From NCBI GenBank assembly GCA_030737835.1, contig CM060853.1:11838034-11902033 (forward strand): 64,000 bases of DNA, given 5' to 3'. Positions 1 through 11,420 of the stretch are shown one piece after another. A program made the translations under genes and the position numbers. Within the stretch, counting starts at the first letter, position 1, and each line of letters opens with the position of its first letter. The DNA comes from Acorus gramineus (taxonomy: Eukaryota; Streptophyta; Magnoliopsida; Acorales; Acoraceae). The notes beneath the pieces were generated by a model. The model saw only the letters and a list, made by a program, of their open reading frames with translations. It made no database searches and had not been told where the DNA came from.

Positions 1-1647
1 AATTGCATAAGATAATTGTCCGTCGAGGTCTCCATCCAATCTTTTGCAACTTCCCAAATCTTCGAGCTACCTATATTAATAGAAAAGATTGGAGATGCTA
101 AACATATTATCAATTGAGACATAACAATGACCTTAAAATTCATGGGTCAAAATCATAGAATCCAAAATTACTTCAAGTAGAGCTGCGGTTCCACTGTTGG
201 GATCCACAGCCCCAAATGTCCATGCATCACGATGATTACCTAGAAGAACATATCTGCAAATAATCATGAAAAACCAACTTTGTGGATCAAATACCTGCCA
301 CTGTGAATTCCATCACTTGGATTGCTTAAATTGAATTACAGAGTGAAAAAATTTCCAAATCAAAATTTCCAACAAAAACCTGTTTGGCATTATCTCATTT
401 CACAAAAAATGGAACTTCACTTCCACCATGACACCTCTTATTGACGCAAGTTCTTTATCAAGTGGGAGAATCACATGAACTAAATCGTGATTCTTTATGT
501 GCAAAAGTGTAACTTTTACCTGTCCGGTTCCTCTACGCCTTTGATAACAGCAAAAACATTTTGAATAGTAGCCAATGTTTGATTACCCTGAATAAAAATA
601 CAAAGCCAAAATCAACTACCCATTTCAAAAACCATATAAAAAAAAAAAGATCACAACTTTATGCAACCATTTGTAAAACTAAGCAAAAGTACATACAATG
701 TAAGTGAGATTAAGCACTCCTGGCCCCGGCCCCACCCTATAAACCACCCCTCCATCCCCACCCTGCCAATCATCACCTGCCACCGGACCCCCAATCGCTC
801 TCATTATCGCCTCCCCATCAACTGCCGACACAGGCAACGATGGTATCCTTGGCAAATCCCCTCGTGCGACCATCTCCTCTACTTCAATCCTTTCGCACCC
901 ACTTCGACTAGCCCAACCGGGCGTGGACGGGTCCCCCGCTGCCCAATAAACCGTCCCAATCTGCACACCTGTTGGCGGCATAGGACGCCCTTCGGGGAAC
1001 CAAACCTCCCCACCATAGTCCTTCCGATCCGTATACACCACCGCCCCAACTGCACCCGCCTCGTAAGCATTGCCAACAATATCGCCCCTGAAAATCTTGC
1101 CGTACCTAGCGAGAACCACTGCGCCAGATATGTTCATGCCCAATTCGTGCAGCACATCGTAGTCCTCAACGCGCCCGTAATTCACATAAACGGCGGGACC
1201 GGCAACCGAAGCGGTGGGGGCGTACGCATGGAAAGTCGGGACAACCTCGGCTGCCTCGGTCGCGTATGGGTCGCCCGGATAGATCTCCTGGGTCAGGCTG
1301 AATTGGACCGCCGGGCCCGTTGATAGGTCCAACGAGAGGGTCAGCGACCGATGAACCGGATACGACAGAGACACTTCGTAGAACATTTGGTGGGCGGGGG
1401 CATTGTAAGAACTGAAGGCGGAGAGGACATAACGAGCGGTTTCAGAGTTGGGTTCGGTCCCAGCGAGGTGGGGGCGGCGGGTGAGGGCGTACAAATGGCG
1501 GGAGACGGTTTCATTATCGGATATCGATACGTATATGGAGTGGTAGGTGTGGTTGTTGCGGGGTTGGGAGGTTATGGTGAGGTATATTGTGGAGATGGTG
1601 AGGAGAGTGAAGAGGAGGGTGGTTGTGTGTTTGAAGAAAGGAAGCAT
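1..1647 (-). CDS. LAMP1: LAMP1-like glutamate carboxypeptidase (M28 family), 3' part outside window
   Basis: Predicted type II membrane zinc peptidase of the plant AMP1/LAMP1 family (related to animal glutamate carboxypeptidase II); AMP1 relatives act in the ER and affect meristem size. Four exons are visible: 1647-697, 587-520, 253-172 and 70-<1. All junctions are AG/GT and phases agree (951, 68 and 82 bp). Exon 1 starts at an ATG, has a hydrophobic anchor near residues 10-27 and a protease-associated (PA) domain with [18 protein letters not shown] and [16 protein letters not shown]. Exon 2 reads [17 protein letters not shown]. Exon 3 reads [20 protein letters not shown], holding the zinc-ligand His and bridging Asp. 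Exon 4 reads [20 protein letters not shown]. The rest of the catalytic and dimerisation domains lie left of base 1. The family call is firm. The LAMP1 rather than AMP1 label rests on the NLTY and [20 protein letters not shown] wording I recall. Confidence 0.93.
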
Positions 1648-1827
1648 TTTTTATGTGTGGGTGTGTTTTCTATGGGAGTTTCTCAGATTGGGTTGTCTGA
1701 GTTTATTTAAAAGGAAGGATTTTTGATGTGTGGGTGTGATTCTATGGGAGTTTCTCAGTTTGGGTTGTCTGAGTTTATTTGAAAGGGGGCATTTTTTATG
1801 TGTGGGTGTGTTCTCTCTGGGAGTTTC

Positions 1828-1854
1828 TCAGTTGGGCTGTCTTAAAGGAAGCAT
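1828..1854 (-). other. Second copy of the 8-codon upstream ORF
   Basis: This is identical in coding content to the uORF one repeat upstream: ATG at 1854-1852, TGA at 1830-1828, MLPLRQPN. A third, shorter one (MPPFK, 1792-1775) lies in the next unit. All three would precede the main start codon at 1647. Confidence 0.45.
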
Positions 1855-1925
1855 TTCTGATGCGTGGGTGTGTTCTCTATGGGAGTTTCTCAATTGGGTT
1901 GTCCTGAGTTCTCTCTGGGAGTTTC

Positions 1926-1952
1926 TCAGTTGGGCTGTCTTAAAGGAAGCAT
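1926..1952 (-). other. Upstream ORF (8 codons plus stop) in the LAMP1-like leader
   Basis: ATG at 1952-1950 runs to TGA at 1928-1926 and encodes MLPLRQPN. Its first three codons are the same as those of the main protein (MLP), because it is a tandem copy of the gene's own start region. It is only a uORF if transcription starts upstream of it, which the sequence cannot show. Confidence 0.45.
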
Positions 1953-2008
1953 TTCTGATGCGTGGGTGTGTTCTCTATGGGAGTTTCTCAATTGGGTTGT
2001 CCTGAGTT

Positions 2009-2726
2009 TTGAAAGGAAGGCCCCCCCCCCCCCTCTCTCTGGTTTGAAATGAAGGCTTTTTTAATTATTATTTGCCTATGTAGTTCACAAGGGTCAGTTT
2101 GGTTTGTCTTTGACTCTTTTCTTTGGCTTTTTTTGTGATTGTTGTTTGGTTTTGGCCGAGTGAGAGGTTTGTGTTGGCAGTACGTGAGGGCATTGTGTTT
2201 TCTATTTCTGAAATTTCGTTTGAGTGATGTGTGTGTATAATTTTTTTAAGTGCTTTTAATGATTTATTGAAACATATTGAAAAGAACTCCTCCAATGGAG
2301 TCTTGGAAAGATAACAAAAACAAAGAAGAGACTATACAATAGTACGTTGAAATGGAAGGCAATGAACTTATCCAACATAAATAAAAAAAATCGAACTCTT
2401 CACATTTTATTAGTGTCTCCTTGATCTTCATTAGCCATTTTAAAGCACAAAACAAGAAGACTACATACAAGAAAAGGTATGTAGATAAATATTACAGCAA
2501 GAAAAGGTAGAAAAAGACTTATATGAAGCCTTAGAATGAATCATTATAGAACATAAACCACAAACTTGGTTTGCTTCATTCATGACCAACATGTTGAGTT
2601 GTGCATGGTACATGAAAAAGAAAAGCCTCTCTTCACTATAATAACTCAGCAGGAGTCATAGTGAACAAGATGAGAGAAATAATGCAACTGGAAATCAATG
2701 GAAGAATGAGGGGATGGTTCTGTGAG
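2009..2726. other. Intergenic stretch between the LAMP1-like gene and the TM-protein gene
   Basis: This includes a run of 13 C (2021-2033). It must contain distal promoter sequence for the LAMP1-like gene and the 3' end of the gene to its right (both are on the minus strand). No further coding region, repeat or clear promoter element is seen. Confidence 0.6.
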
Positions 2727-5133
2727 TCATGGAGACATGGCCTTGTTGCGGAGTCGGCTTGAGCGTCTAACAGGAGTTGTTGTTGTAACCTCTTTCATGG
2801 ATTCTGCTCCTCCATATCCCTAATCCACACATCAAAGTCGGGATGTCATTAGACTTGGACTACTTGACTATTAAGAAAGCATGGGTTACAACTTACAAGA
2901 ATAGTAAGAAGTCTTCTAAGCATAAAACATATGTGATGCATCTCAAGGTAGAGTTTGGAAACACATTTGGATGCAGGAATCATATTTAATCCAAACATGT
3001 TTTCAACGCCCCAAGTGCTTCTATCTGTTGGGGGAAAAACAGCTTTTAATTATACACAACAATAAGTTAACAAAATTACATCTAGGGGGGATTTATTTTT
3101 AAAATCAGTTTTAAGCAAAAAAGCTCCTTTTCAAACCCATTTCTAGAAACTATTGAATTCCAATCAGAGGTGTCACATGATCAAGAAGAAAAAAAACCTA
3201 CGTATGAATCTATTATGAATATGAATCAATATGATTCATATGTGTATTTATTTATATATGCATTGTTGAGCAGGTAAACAGGATGCTTGTGATGTAAGGC
3301 TATCAATTGATACTCTGATGAACATGATCATATATAGGCAGAAATGTGAGTAAAAGAATTAATATAGTTCACATGTAGTGCAGATGCAATTCAAATTCTC
3401 TGCAAGTGTTTGATGTGGATCCAATCAAACCATATGTTTCAGTGAATGCTCAGGTTCCATAAAAGGACATAAATCATCTACAGATATTTGTATAAAATTA
3501 AACACATAGCCTTCATTAACATGTACCACATATATTCTCATGAATCTTAAAATCCAATGCAATAAAATCCGAATGCTTGATTATCAAATGAAAAAAAAAC
3601 TGTGAAACACTTGCATGTTGTCGATGTTTTTAAGCAACAAATAAAATTTATGGATCCAGATCACCTCATTCAGCATTCATTTGAAAATCGGAATCATACC
3701 TTCTTCATAGCAGAAGAAACCAAAGGAGATACAGATGCAATATCTGGAGAGGGGGTGCTCTTTTTCGCTGATCTTTTCAATGGGGTTGTTGAAGAAACCA
3801 CATTTTTAACACATGGGGTCTTCAATTTTGCACCAAACCTCCTTTCCGGGGTACTTAACTCTGTTACTTCGACTTCGCCTAATAATTCAACAACAGGTGG
3901 ACAGTTTCTGGAGAAGTTAATATCGTCGTTAAGCCGAAGCGATGTTGTTGGACCAACAAGAGAAATGTTTTCAGACATCTTTGTGTCTTCTACAGGTTCT
4001 GCACAAGTCTTCTCCACAGCTTTTGAATCTGATGAGACCTTCATCGATGCTCTTCTACTCATGAAATGAAAAAGCATCCACACAATTGTTGCTGCTACTA
4101 CTGAAATTAGTGCAGGCGCCATCATAACACGTTTCATTCGAGAAATCCAATCCATGTTGTCGAGACCATTTTGAGCTTCAGAGAAACTGCTGATATGGGG
4201 TTCAGTGTCATTATGCTGCATTAACAATTTGGAAACGGATTTGGTGGCTTCTTGGTTTGGTTGCTCCAAAATTTCACTTGTTTTATTTGTTACATAATCT
4301 ATTTCAACCATTTCAAACTCATATGCCACTTCTTCTATTTCTACCTCATTGAGAACATCATCAGATAATTCACCCACAACACCATCAATGTCATGTTCAT
4401 TTCCCCATGCCTCAACATGAAAAACAGCCTCCTTTTCGAACTCTCCTTCAAATTCAACCTCCCTAACAGTGACACTCTCATTAGATACTTCACTGATCAA
4501 CACGTGCCTCTCTATTTCAGGCTCTTCAGAACCTATATCTTCAGTAACATGAAGAGAATATATTGGACCACTGTTTGTTACTTCGGATAAGGCAGTTGGT
4601 ATGGGATCCCTCGAAATCTCCCAAATATTTCTAGAGATGTTGCTACAACCCAATTGAGGATTCTTAATAACAACCCATTCAAGACCTTGATTTTCCAAAG
4701 AATCCTCTTCAAGACCCCCAAAACCATCAAAAGATAGCGTAGAGGAGACACAAGAGCACGCAATAACCAAAACCCCAAAAAGAAGAAGAGCCCGCATTAC
4801 CCGATTGAAGATGGAAGGCCTTGCCTCATCCTCCCCATCACCATCTTCAGTATCATCTGCTATATCATCATCTTTGCTTCCATGCAATTCTTCACTCTCC
4901 GGTGGCCTCGAATCAGACCCACTTTGCCATTCGTGGAGATGTTCAAGGTCTCTTCGCAAGAACCTCTCGAGGCAGCGATTAGGCTTGTAACGGAGGAATT
5001 TAGGCCTCGGCGACAGATAGTTCGTGACAGGGTCATAGGGAGGACGGTTTTGATCATCTGATCTATTCGAGGATGGCGTGGCGCCTCGACTGCCCAAACC
5101 CAAATCGATGTTGGAAGAGCCGTTCCTCTCCAT
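2727..5133 (-). CDS. Plant-specific transmembrane protein of unknown function
   Basis: Two-exon gene encoding about 508 aa. Exon 1 is 5133-3700 (478 codons), donor AAG|GTATGA. Exon 2 is 2819-2727 (acceptor TTAG|GGATATGG, 30 codons plus TGA), phase 0 at the junction. The start is ATG at 5133; the codon before it is TTG. The N-terminus has the conserved YDPVTNYLSPRPKFLRYKPN (about residues 33-52), followed by an acidic stretch. There are hydrophobic segments at about 114-133 (ALLLFGVLVIACSCV) and 338-358 (APALISVVAATIVWMLF), with an acidic Glu-rich region between them. The C-terminus ends TPVRRSSRLRNKAMSP, supplied by exon 2. From memory this layout (SPRPxFLRY, two TM segments, RRSxRxRN tail) matches a family of uncharacterised plant TM proteins. 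No function is assigned. The small second exon, 880 bp away, is easily missed. Confidence 0.85.
2820..3699 (-). other. Intron of the TM-protein gene
   Basis: 880 bp, GT-AG. AT-rich, with no coding content and no recognisable TE. Confidence 0.8.
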
Positions 5134-5529
5134 CAAGACTCGCTTTGATGCCGTGACCTTCTTTGGATTCTGGGTTTTGGGTTCCCCTGAAAAATTAAAA
5201 AAAAGAAGAGACTTGTTTAGGCGTGGAGGAAGAATTGAAGAAGATCAGAAGAACCCAAGAAGAAATGAAGATGAAGAAGACAGGAAGGTCCATCACCGGA
5301 AAAGAAGGGTCTTGGAGACAGAGACGGCCTGTTGTTCTTGAATCCATCCATTTGTGATTATGAAGATTTGATGTTCTCTCTTCGATTCTTCTGTTGTTGT
5401 GTGTGTATTTTGATTCTTGTGAGGGGAAGGAGAGGACCGTTGGATACTTTGAATTTTAAATTTTCGACCGTTGGAGAGGATTAGATATTTCGGCGGAATC
5501 GTTAAAAAAACCAGCTCATCAGAAAGTAT
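5134..5529. other. 5' leader and upstream region of the TM-protein gene
   Basis: Purine-rich on the plus strand (GAAGAAGA-type), so the minus-strand leader is CT-rich, as is common in plant 5' UTRs. The leader probably covers about 5134-5400. No clear TATA box. A Mutator-like element begins at 5539. Confidence 0.5.
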
Positions 5530-5538
5530 AAAAAGGAT

Positions 5539-6495
5539 GGGTTAAAGGCATCTAAGTCTCTACAAACATAGGAACACCCATATAAGTCCCTACTAAAATT
5601 AGGACAGACATACGAGTCCCTAAAAACTCAGAAAAACCCAATTATCATCCCTAAGTTAAATTTCCATCCAAACTTAATGAAATATTTCCAGAATATTCTG
5701 TCACATGTAATTGTGTTGACATTGAATTCCTTATAGACAATCATAAAGACAAATTAGGCCCTGCAAAAGACAAAACTACCCCTGAAATACTTTTATATTA
5801 AATTGTGTACACATTGCAATCCTTGTAAACAATCATAAAGACAAATTAGTCATTGCAAAAGATAAAATTGCCCCTAAAAGATTTTTACATTTAATTGGAT
5901 AGACATTACAGTCCTTATAAATAATCGTAAAGACAAATTGGTACATGTAAAAGACAAAAATGCATCTGAAGAATTTTTACATTTAATTGTGTAGAAATTA
6001 CAGTATTTTAGAGGGTATTTAATTTTTAAATTGCAATGTCTGCACAATTAAATGTAAAAATCATTCAAGGGTATTTTTGTCTTTTAGAATGACCAATTTG
6101 TTTTCACGATTGTTTATAATGACTGTAATGTCTATTCAATTACATGTAAAAGTCTTTCAAGGGCAATTTTATCTTTTGCGAGGACTAATTTGTCTTTATG
6201 ATTATTTATAGGGACTACAATATATACACAATTTAATGTAAAAGTCTTTTAGGGGCAATTTTATCTTTTGCAGGGACTAATTTGTCTTTATGACTGTTTA
6301 TAAGGACTTCAATGTCTACACAATTATATGTGATGGAATATTCTAGGAATATTCCGTTACATTTGGATGGAAATTTAACTCAGGGATGATAATTGGGTTT
6401 TTCTGAGTTTTCAGGAACTCGTACGTTTGTCCTAATTTTAGTAAGGACTTATATGGGTTTTTCCATATTTGTAGGGACTTAGATGTCTTTAACTC
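5539..6495. mobile_element. Mutator-like foldback element, 957 bp, with 9-bp TSD
   Basis: Perfect 9-bp direct repeat AAAAAGGAT flanks it (5530-5538 and 6496-6504). The ends are inverted repeats: GGGTTAAAGGCATCTAAGTC on the left and the complement of GAGTTAAAGACATCTAAGTC on the right. The two arms pair over nearly the whole length (about 470 bp each), so the element is essentially one long hairpin. There is no transposase frame, so it is non-autonomous. The 9-bp TSD and long TIR point to the Mutator superfamily. Confidence 0.88.
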
Positions 6496-6559
6496 AAAAA
6501 GGATTTATGTGCCCAATAAGGTTTTTCTAGTCACATATGCGAAAGGTCTAGAGAATTTT

Positions 6560-7344
6560 GTGTGACCCAATCACCACATAGTGCCACGTAGATGGTACAA
6601 TACCTTTTAAAATATGCTCGCAATATCTTTTAAGATAAAATTTCTTAGGATGATTTTTGAGATTATCTTGATATTATTTATTTTAGAGAAAATATCGAAA
6701 ATTGTCATAATAGGAAATATCCAAAACAATTATTTTTAAGAATTCTATTGAAAAAAAATCTCATTTTACAATCTTAGAATTTAAAATGACATAAATTACC
6801 TTGTCTCATATAATTTTTAAACTCTCATCCTATTTAAAATGTTTTAACACATCACCTAATTGAAAAATAATATCAAAGTAAGAAATGATTTTTGTTTGTG
6901 AATGATGTTACTTGTTTTTAAATTTTTTTAGTATCCTAACAAAAATGTTAACATTGACAAATATATTATCCTTAAATTTTACAAGATTTTTTTAGATAAT
7001 CCTAACTTTTTGAAGTTTCTTCAAAAAAAAATTTGTTAGTCCATCTTACAAATGCTTTGCATAATGATTTTTTGTATAATCCGAAAATACAAGTGCCCGA
7101 ATAAATCTTATAAAATTTAGAAATATCTGAAAATCTTTAAAAACTAGAAAATATCATTTTTTGACATTTTAATTTTATATAGTGTATTCAAATATAAAAT
7201 AAAAATAAAAATAAACTTCATTCACAAAAAGAAAATTATTTTTAATTCATTAACCTCTTTAATTGGAGTATGAAACAATTAAATGTGTGAAAATATTTAA
7301 ATATTAGATAACATAAGGCTAGTAAAATCATTATATATTACAAG
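6560..7344. repeat. AT-rich dispersed repeat, left part (interrupted by a hAT element)
   Basis: Shares scattered blocks with 44440-44990, for example TTACAATCTTAGAATTTAAA here and AACAATCTTATAATTTAAA there, and GAAACAATTAAATGTGTGA here and GAAACATTTAAATGGGGGTGA there. It resumes at about 8120-8215, on the other side of the hAT insertion. No coding content. Confidence 0.55.
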
Positions 7345-8111
7345 CAGTGGTGGAGCCAAGATTTTTATAAGGGGGCCTAATATAACTTATATAAATATTT
7401 CTAAATTTATATTATTATATATTATTTTAAAATTTTCAATAGCATAAATTAAAAAATAAAAATTAATAGAATGAAATAAAGGCATTCACATAAAACGTAT
7501 CATTGAATAATTATAAAAAATAATTATTATATTTAAAATAATATGTCAAATTTTATATCGATGATTCACAAAAAAAGATGTCAAAACATAAATCTAATAA
7601 GCGATACATACATTTAAATTTGACCTTGACGAGGTTTCATATACCAAAAATGTTGAATGATTTCAATGAATAAATCTGATAGCTAGTGATTTGTATTTGA
7701 GGTGCTGATTTATATCTTAAATTTTCTATATATGTTAGCGTATCAGAAATCATTTATTTTTTTATTTGGTGTTGAACCATTGGGTTTTGGTGGTATTTGG
7801 AAGGGTCTCACTTTCTATCCGACATCTTCATCATTTGTTTATTGATGCAGTGGTTGATAAAATAAATGTTTGATTGATATGAAGAGCTTGTATGGATTTT
7901 TATTATGATTAAGAGATTTTATAGAGATTTCTTCTTCGTGGTTGGGGGGGGGGGGGGGGGGCGTTTCATTAATTTTCTGATTTTCTAGATACATAAAAAG
8001 TGGGCTATTATTGTTTCTATTGAGTTGTGGAACTCATGACCTATGACCCATAGGCTATGGGCTAATAAATTTTTTTAGAAATTACACAAAAAAAAACAGA
8101 AGCCGCCACTT
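7345..8111. mobile_element. Non-autonomous hAT element, 767 bp
   Basis: Termini CAGTGGTGGAGCC and (reverse strand) AAGTGGCGGCT, flanked by ATTACAAG (7337-7344) and ATTACATG (8112-8119), an 8-bp TSD with one mismatch. It contains a run of 18 G (7944-7961). It belongs to the same family as 23770-24551. The uninterrupted target sequence occurs at 44892-44905. Confidence 0.82.
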
Positions 8112-8119
8112 ATTACATG

Positions 8120-8605
8120 ATTGTTAAAGAAAATTTTTTGGGTAGAATTTTTTAGAATAACTAATTTGGGTATTATTTAATACTTAGATGATTTTTAATA
8201 TATTTTTTCTTATTTTTATTTCATGGGAACTATGATAAATGATAAAAAGAAAAGAAATGTCCCATGCAATCTTTTAAGACCAAAAAGAAAGAAAAATTTA
8301 CAACAAGGCTGATCCAAGCAGCACACAAGCAATTTGTGGCTGTGGACACATCACCAACAACTTTTAGTAATTACTAATCAATCACTAAAATTAGTATTAA
8401 ATGGCATTTGTGGAAAGACCACATACATCACCAACTTTTAGTAATCACTAATCATTAATCAATCACAAAAATAAGCATTAAATGACTGATGTGTTGAGTC
8501 AATGAAAAACGTGACTTGAATTGCTGCAGGGGGACCAATCTGACATCCATGAACATTGTGAACACACTAAGCAATCACAAAATTAGTATTAATGAACTGT
8601 TTTAA
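8120..8605. other. Remainder of the dispersed repeat plus AT-rich spacer with a local duplication
   Basis: 8120-8215 continues the repeat interrupted by the hAT element. At about 8346-8490 a segment of roughly 75 bp containing TTTTAGTAA(T/C)(T/C)ACTAATCA is present twice in tandem. No gene seen. Confidence 0.5.
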
Positions 8606-10315
8606 GGGTTAAAAGACATGGAAGTCCTCACAAACATATGTAATCCTATATAAATCTTTATCAAAGTTGGAACAGACGTACAAGTATTTGAATACTCACA
8701 AAAATTCATATACATCCTTGATTTCAATAAAAATTAATCATAACTCAACCTATTCTTGTCACGCCCCAGGGCGGCCGTCCCCGGGACGCGGCAAGTGTAT
8801 ATATGATATCAGCAGTCAATACAAGAAGTCAATAACATACTCTAACAACATCCAAAATGGCTACACAGACAACAAAGGGACTGACATGATATATACACAA
8901 ATAGCGGAAGCTAAAAGACTGAATCTGTAATTCAAAAACATATTACAGACTCGATACATAATCAACTGTCCTGTGAGAGCCAATATATACAACGACATCC
9001 AAATATAATACAAACGTGTGCCCAAGCACAGAATATAATACATACTAATAAAAAAGGGATGCTGATGGCCTCTAACACTCGCGGAAATGTGGCGCTGCAC
9101 CGCTACTGCTGAGGTCCCTCGGGGAGCTCCTCCTGACCCGACACAGATAACACTGGAGAAAAATTATGCGAGGGGTGAGCCACACGCTCAGTGAATAGCA
9201 CAACCCATGCATCACAATTCATATTAACCACAATTAATTATTCAAGCCTCAAAGTGGCAGGAACTACACAATCCAGTGGGTCGCTACATCGCCGACCCAC
9301 CACACCCTCACCCTCACCCCTCAATATGGTGACATAGGATATTGGGACTGACTAAGCTGTTAATCACCCTTGGTCCACCGATAGTCTCTCCTCCACTCCG
9401 TAGGCCGCTTGGCCACTCCCACATTCAGCACAGTCCGAATCCAAAATCAGGAGGTACCTACTGATGGGAGCCCTCTCACGGGACGGCCTTTCTAACGCTG
9501 GGGCAGTCTCTATACAGATCCAACGAAAGGAACAAAAACAGCCTATCCATACGCATACGATCCACTCGGATCCGCCGACAACACATCTCAACAACTCTAA
9601 TGCCTTGAATTCTTCAGAATTCCTCCAGGGCGCATAACCAAGATGCGGGGAACATATATAATAATAACGAGGTTATAATATTATTGGGAAAAGAAACCTT
9701 GGGAGGGCAGCATGAGGTCCCGATATAGGACATCCCGACAACCAAACAAGGAACACGGAGTACCCTAGCCCGGGTCTCAATGTTGACCTCGCAAGGCCCC
9801 TCCCTATAATATTATCTAAGGCATGCTAATAATCATATGCTCGCATTTAATTTAATAAATTAAACTAGTAGGACACATGCATAGGTCGAGGCTTCCTAGC
9901 ATGCGAACAGGGTGACAGGATGCATGGCTCTTACACATATCCTAAGGGTGCAAGTCCCTAACATACAAAGTCTAGGGTAGCATGCATACTACATATTAAT
10001 CATGCTTGCATAGATTACATAATAAACAGGTTAATAATAAACTACGGTGCCCCAGGGGAGGACGGTACACGCCCAAGTGCATATAGCGCCTCCCTACTGG
10101 GTTGGGTTGTCCCACTCACCGATAGCCGAGTCGTCGCGCGACCGTCCGTCAAGATCTGCAAGACAGGGTAGTCAATTTGGGGAGTAAAATACACAAAATA
10201 CAACAAAATACATTAAAAATACACAACACTCGGACAAGCGTGCATACGGCCAGTACGCCCGCGAGTCCGAGCACCCCGACTCACTCTCGAACCCTCGGGC
10301 AGCCGTACGCACGGC

Positions 10316-10878
10316 TAAGCCTGTCAATTATCCGAAAAAATATCCGTATCCGATTCGAATCCGTATCCGAAAATGCAAAAAATATCCGATATCCGAAAAT
10401 CCGTATCCGTATCTGAACCAAATAATCCGTATCCGAAAATTTTCGGATTGGATCGGATATAGCATATATCCGATCCGAACAATATCCGTATCCGAACTGT
10501 TATTTTATTTATATATGTTAGAATTAGTTTCAACCCTTAGATGAAAATCCAATGGCTCATGATCTAGGACAAAACACAAACCTATTTAACCATGTTAAAT
10601 ACTTATTTAACTATATTAAGATTTGTGTTTTTATGTCTTTAGTGGATACCTATTTAACCATGTTAGGACTTAAGATTTTATAAATTTTTTATATTTTAAT
10701 CTGGTTCGGATATTTCGGATATTATCCGAATCCGTATCCGGATTTTCAGATCGGATACGGATATGTGTTTTGAAATATCCGTTGGATATCGGATACAGAT
10801 ATTTTTTCAGATATCCAATTCGGATACGGATACGGATATGGGCATATCCGATCTGTATCCGTCCGATTGACAGGCCTA
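10316..10878. mobile_element. Non-autonomous hAT element, 563 bp, with TATCCG hexamer arrays
   Basis: Perfect 8-bp TSD CGCACGGC (10308-10315 and 10879-10886). TIRs TAAGCCTGTCAA and, reversed, TAGGCCTGTCAA. Both subterminal regions are dense in ATCCGA/ATCCGT units in opposite orientations, framing an AT-rich core. Inserted into the GC-rich part of the solo LTR. Confidence 0.9.
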
Positions 10879-11420
10879 CGCACGGCCACCCGCCCCGGGC
10901 GCACAGCCAAGCCCCGGCCCGCGCGCCCAGTCACACTGCCGAGCCCCGCCCGCACGCCCGGACACTCTGCCGAGCCCCCCGGGTGCACCGCGCGCTCACT
11001 GCGCCCCAGCGCAGCAACCCGCGCGCACACCCGCACGCCTTGCGCCCCAACGCAGCGCCCCGCGCGCACCACCAGCTCGCACCACCCGCTCGTCCAGCCT
11101 GGGTGCACCCGCACGCCCTGCGCCCCAACGCAGCGCCCCGCACGCACTCCCCGCTCGCCCTGCGCGCACTGCGCAGCACCCGCACACCACCTGCTCACCG
11201 CGCGCCCCTGCGCAGCGCTCCGCGCGCACGCCGTGCACTGCGCCCAGCGCGCCCGACCGCACGCGCCCAGCGAGCCCGACAGCACGCGCCCAGCGCGCCT
11301 GCCCGCAACTCGCCCGCCTGCGCCTGCCTGCCTGCGCCTGCCCGCCTGCGCCTGCCAGCCTGCGCGCGCCGCTGCCCGCATGCACCTGAGCCGAGCTCAA
11401 CCACCCCAACCGCCACCAAC
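10879..11420. repeat. GC-rich CpG-dense low-complexity block inside the LTR
   Basis: Irregular repeats built from GCGCACNC, CGCCC and TGCGCCCCAACGCAGCGCCC. Long overlapping frames run on several frames of both strands with Ala/Arg/Pro/Gly-only translations, as expected of stop-poor GC-rich DNA. Not coding. Confidence 0.75.

Larger units (their letters stand above)
1648..2020. repeat. Tandem repeats directly upstream of the LAMP1-like start codon
   Basis: The units share GGGAGTTTCTCA, a GGGTTGTC-type core and GTGGGTGTG. Five diverged copies are visible. The last two form a near-perfect 98-bp direct duplication (1813-1910 and 1911-2008). The array begins at the start codon itself: the gene's AAAGGAAGCAT (start codon read on the minus strand) recurs inside the units. 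The array therefore occupies the presumed 5' leader and core promoter. Confidence 0.85.

Noticed and set aside
661-1323. 220-codon plus-strand frame
   Set aside because: Antisense shadow of LAMP1-like exon 1, which has clear family motifs and splice sites.
3602-4069. 155-codon plus-strand frame
   Set aside because: Antisense shadow of the TM-protein exon.
5134-5136. Start of the TM protein one codon earlier
   Set aside because: The codon is TTG. The first ATG is at 5133.
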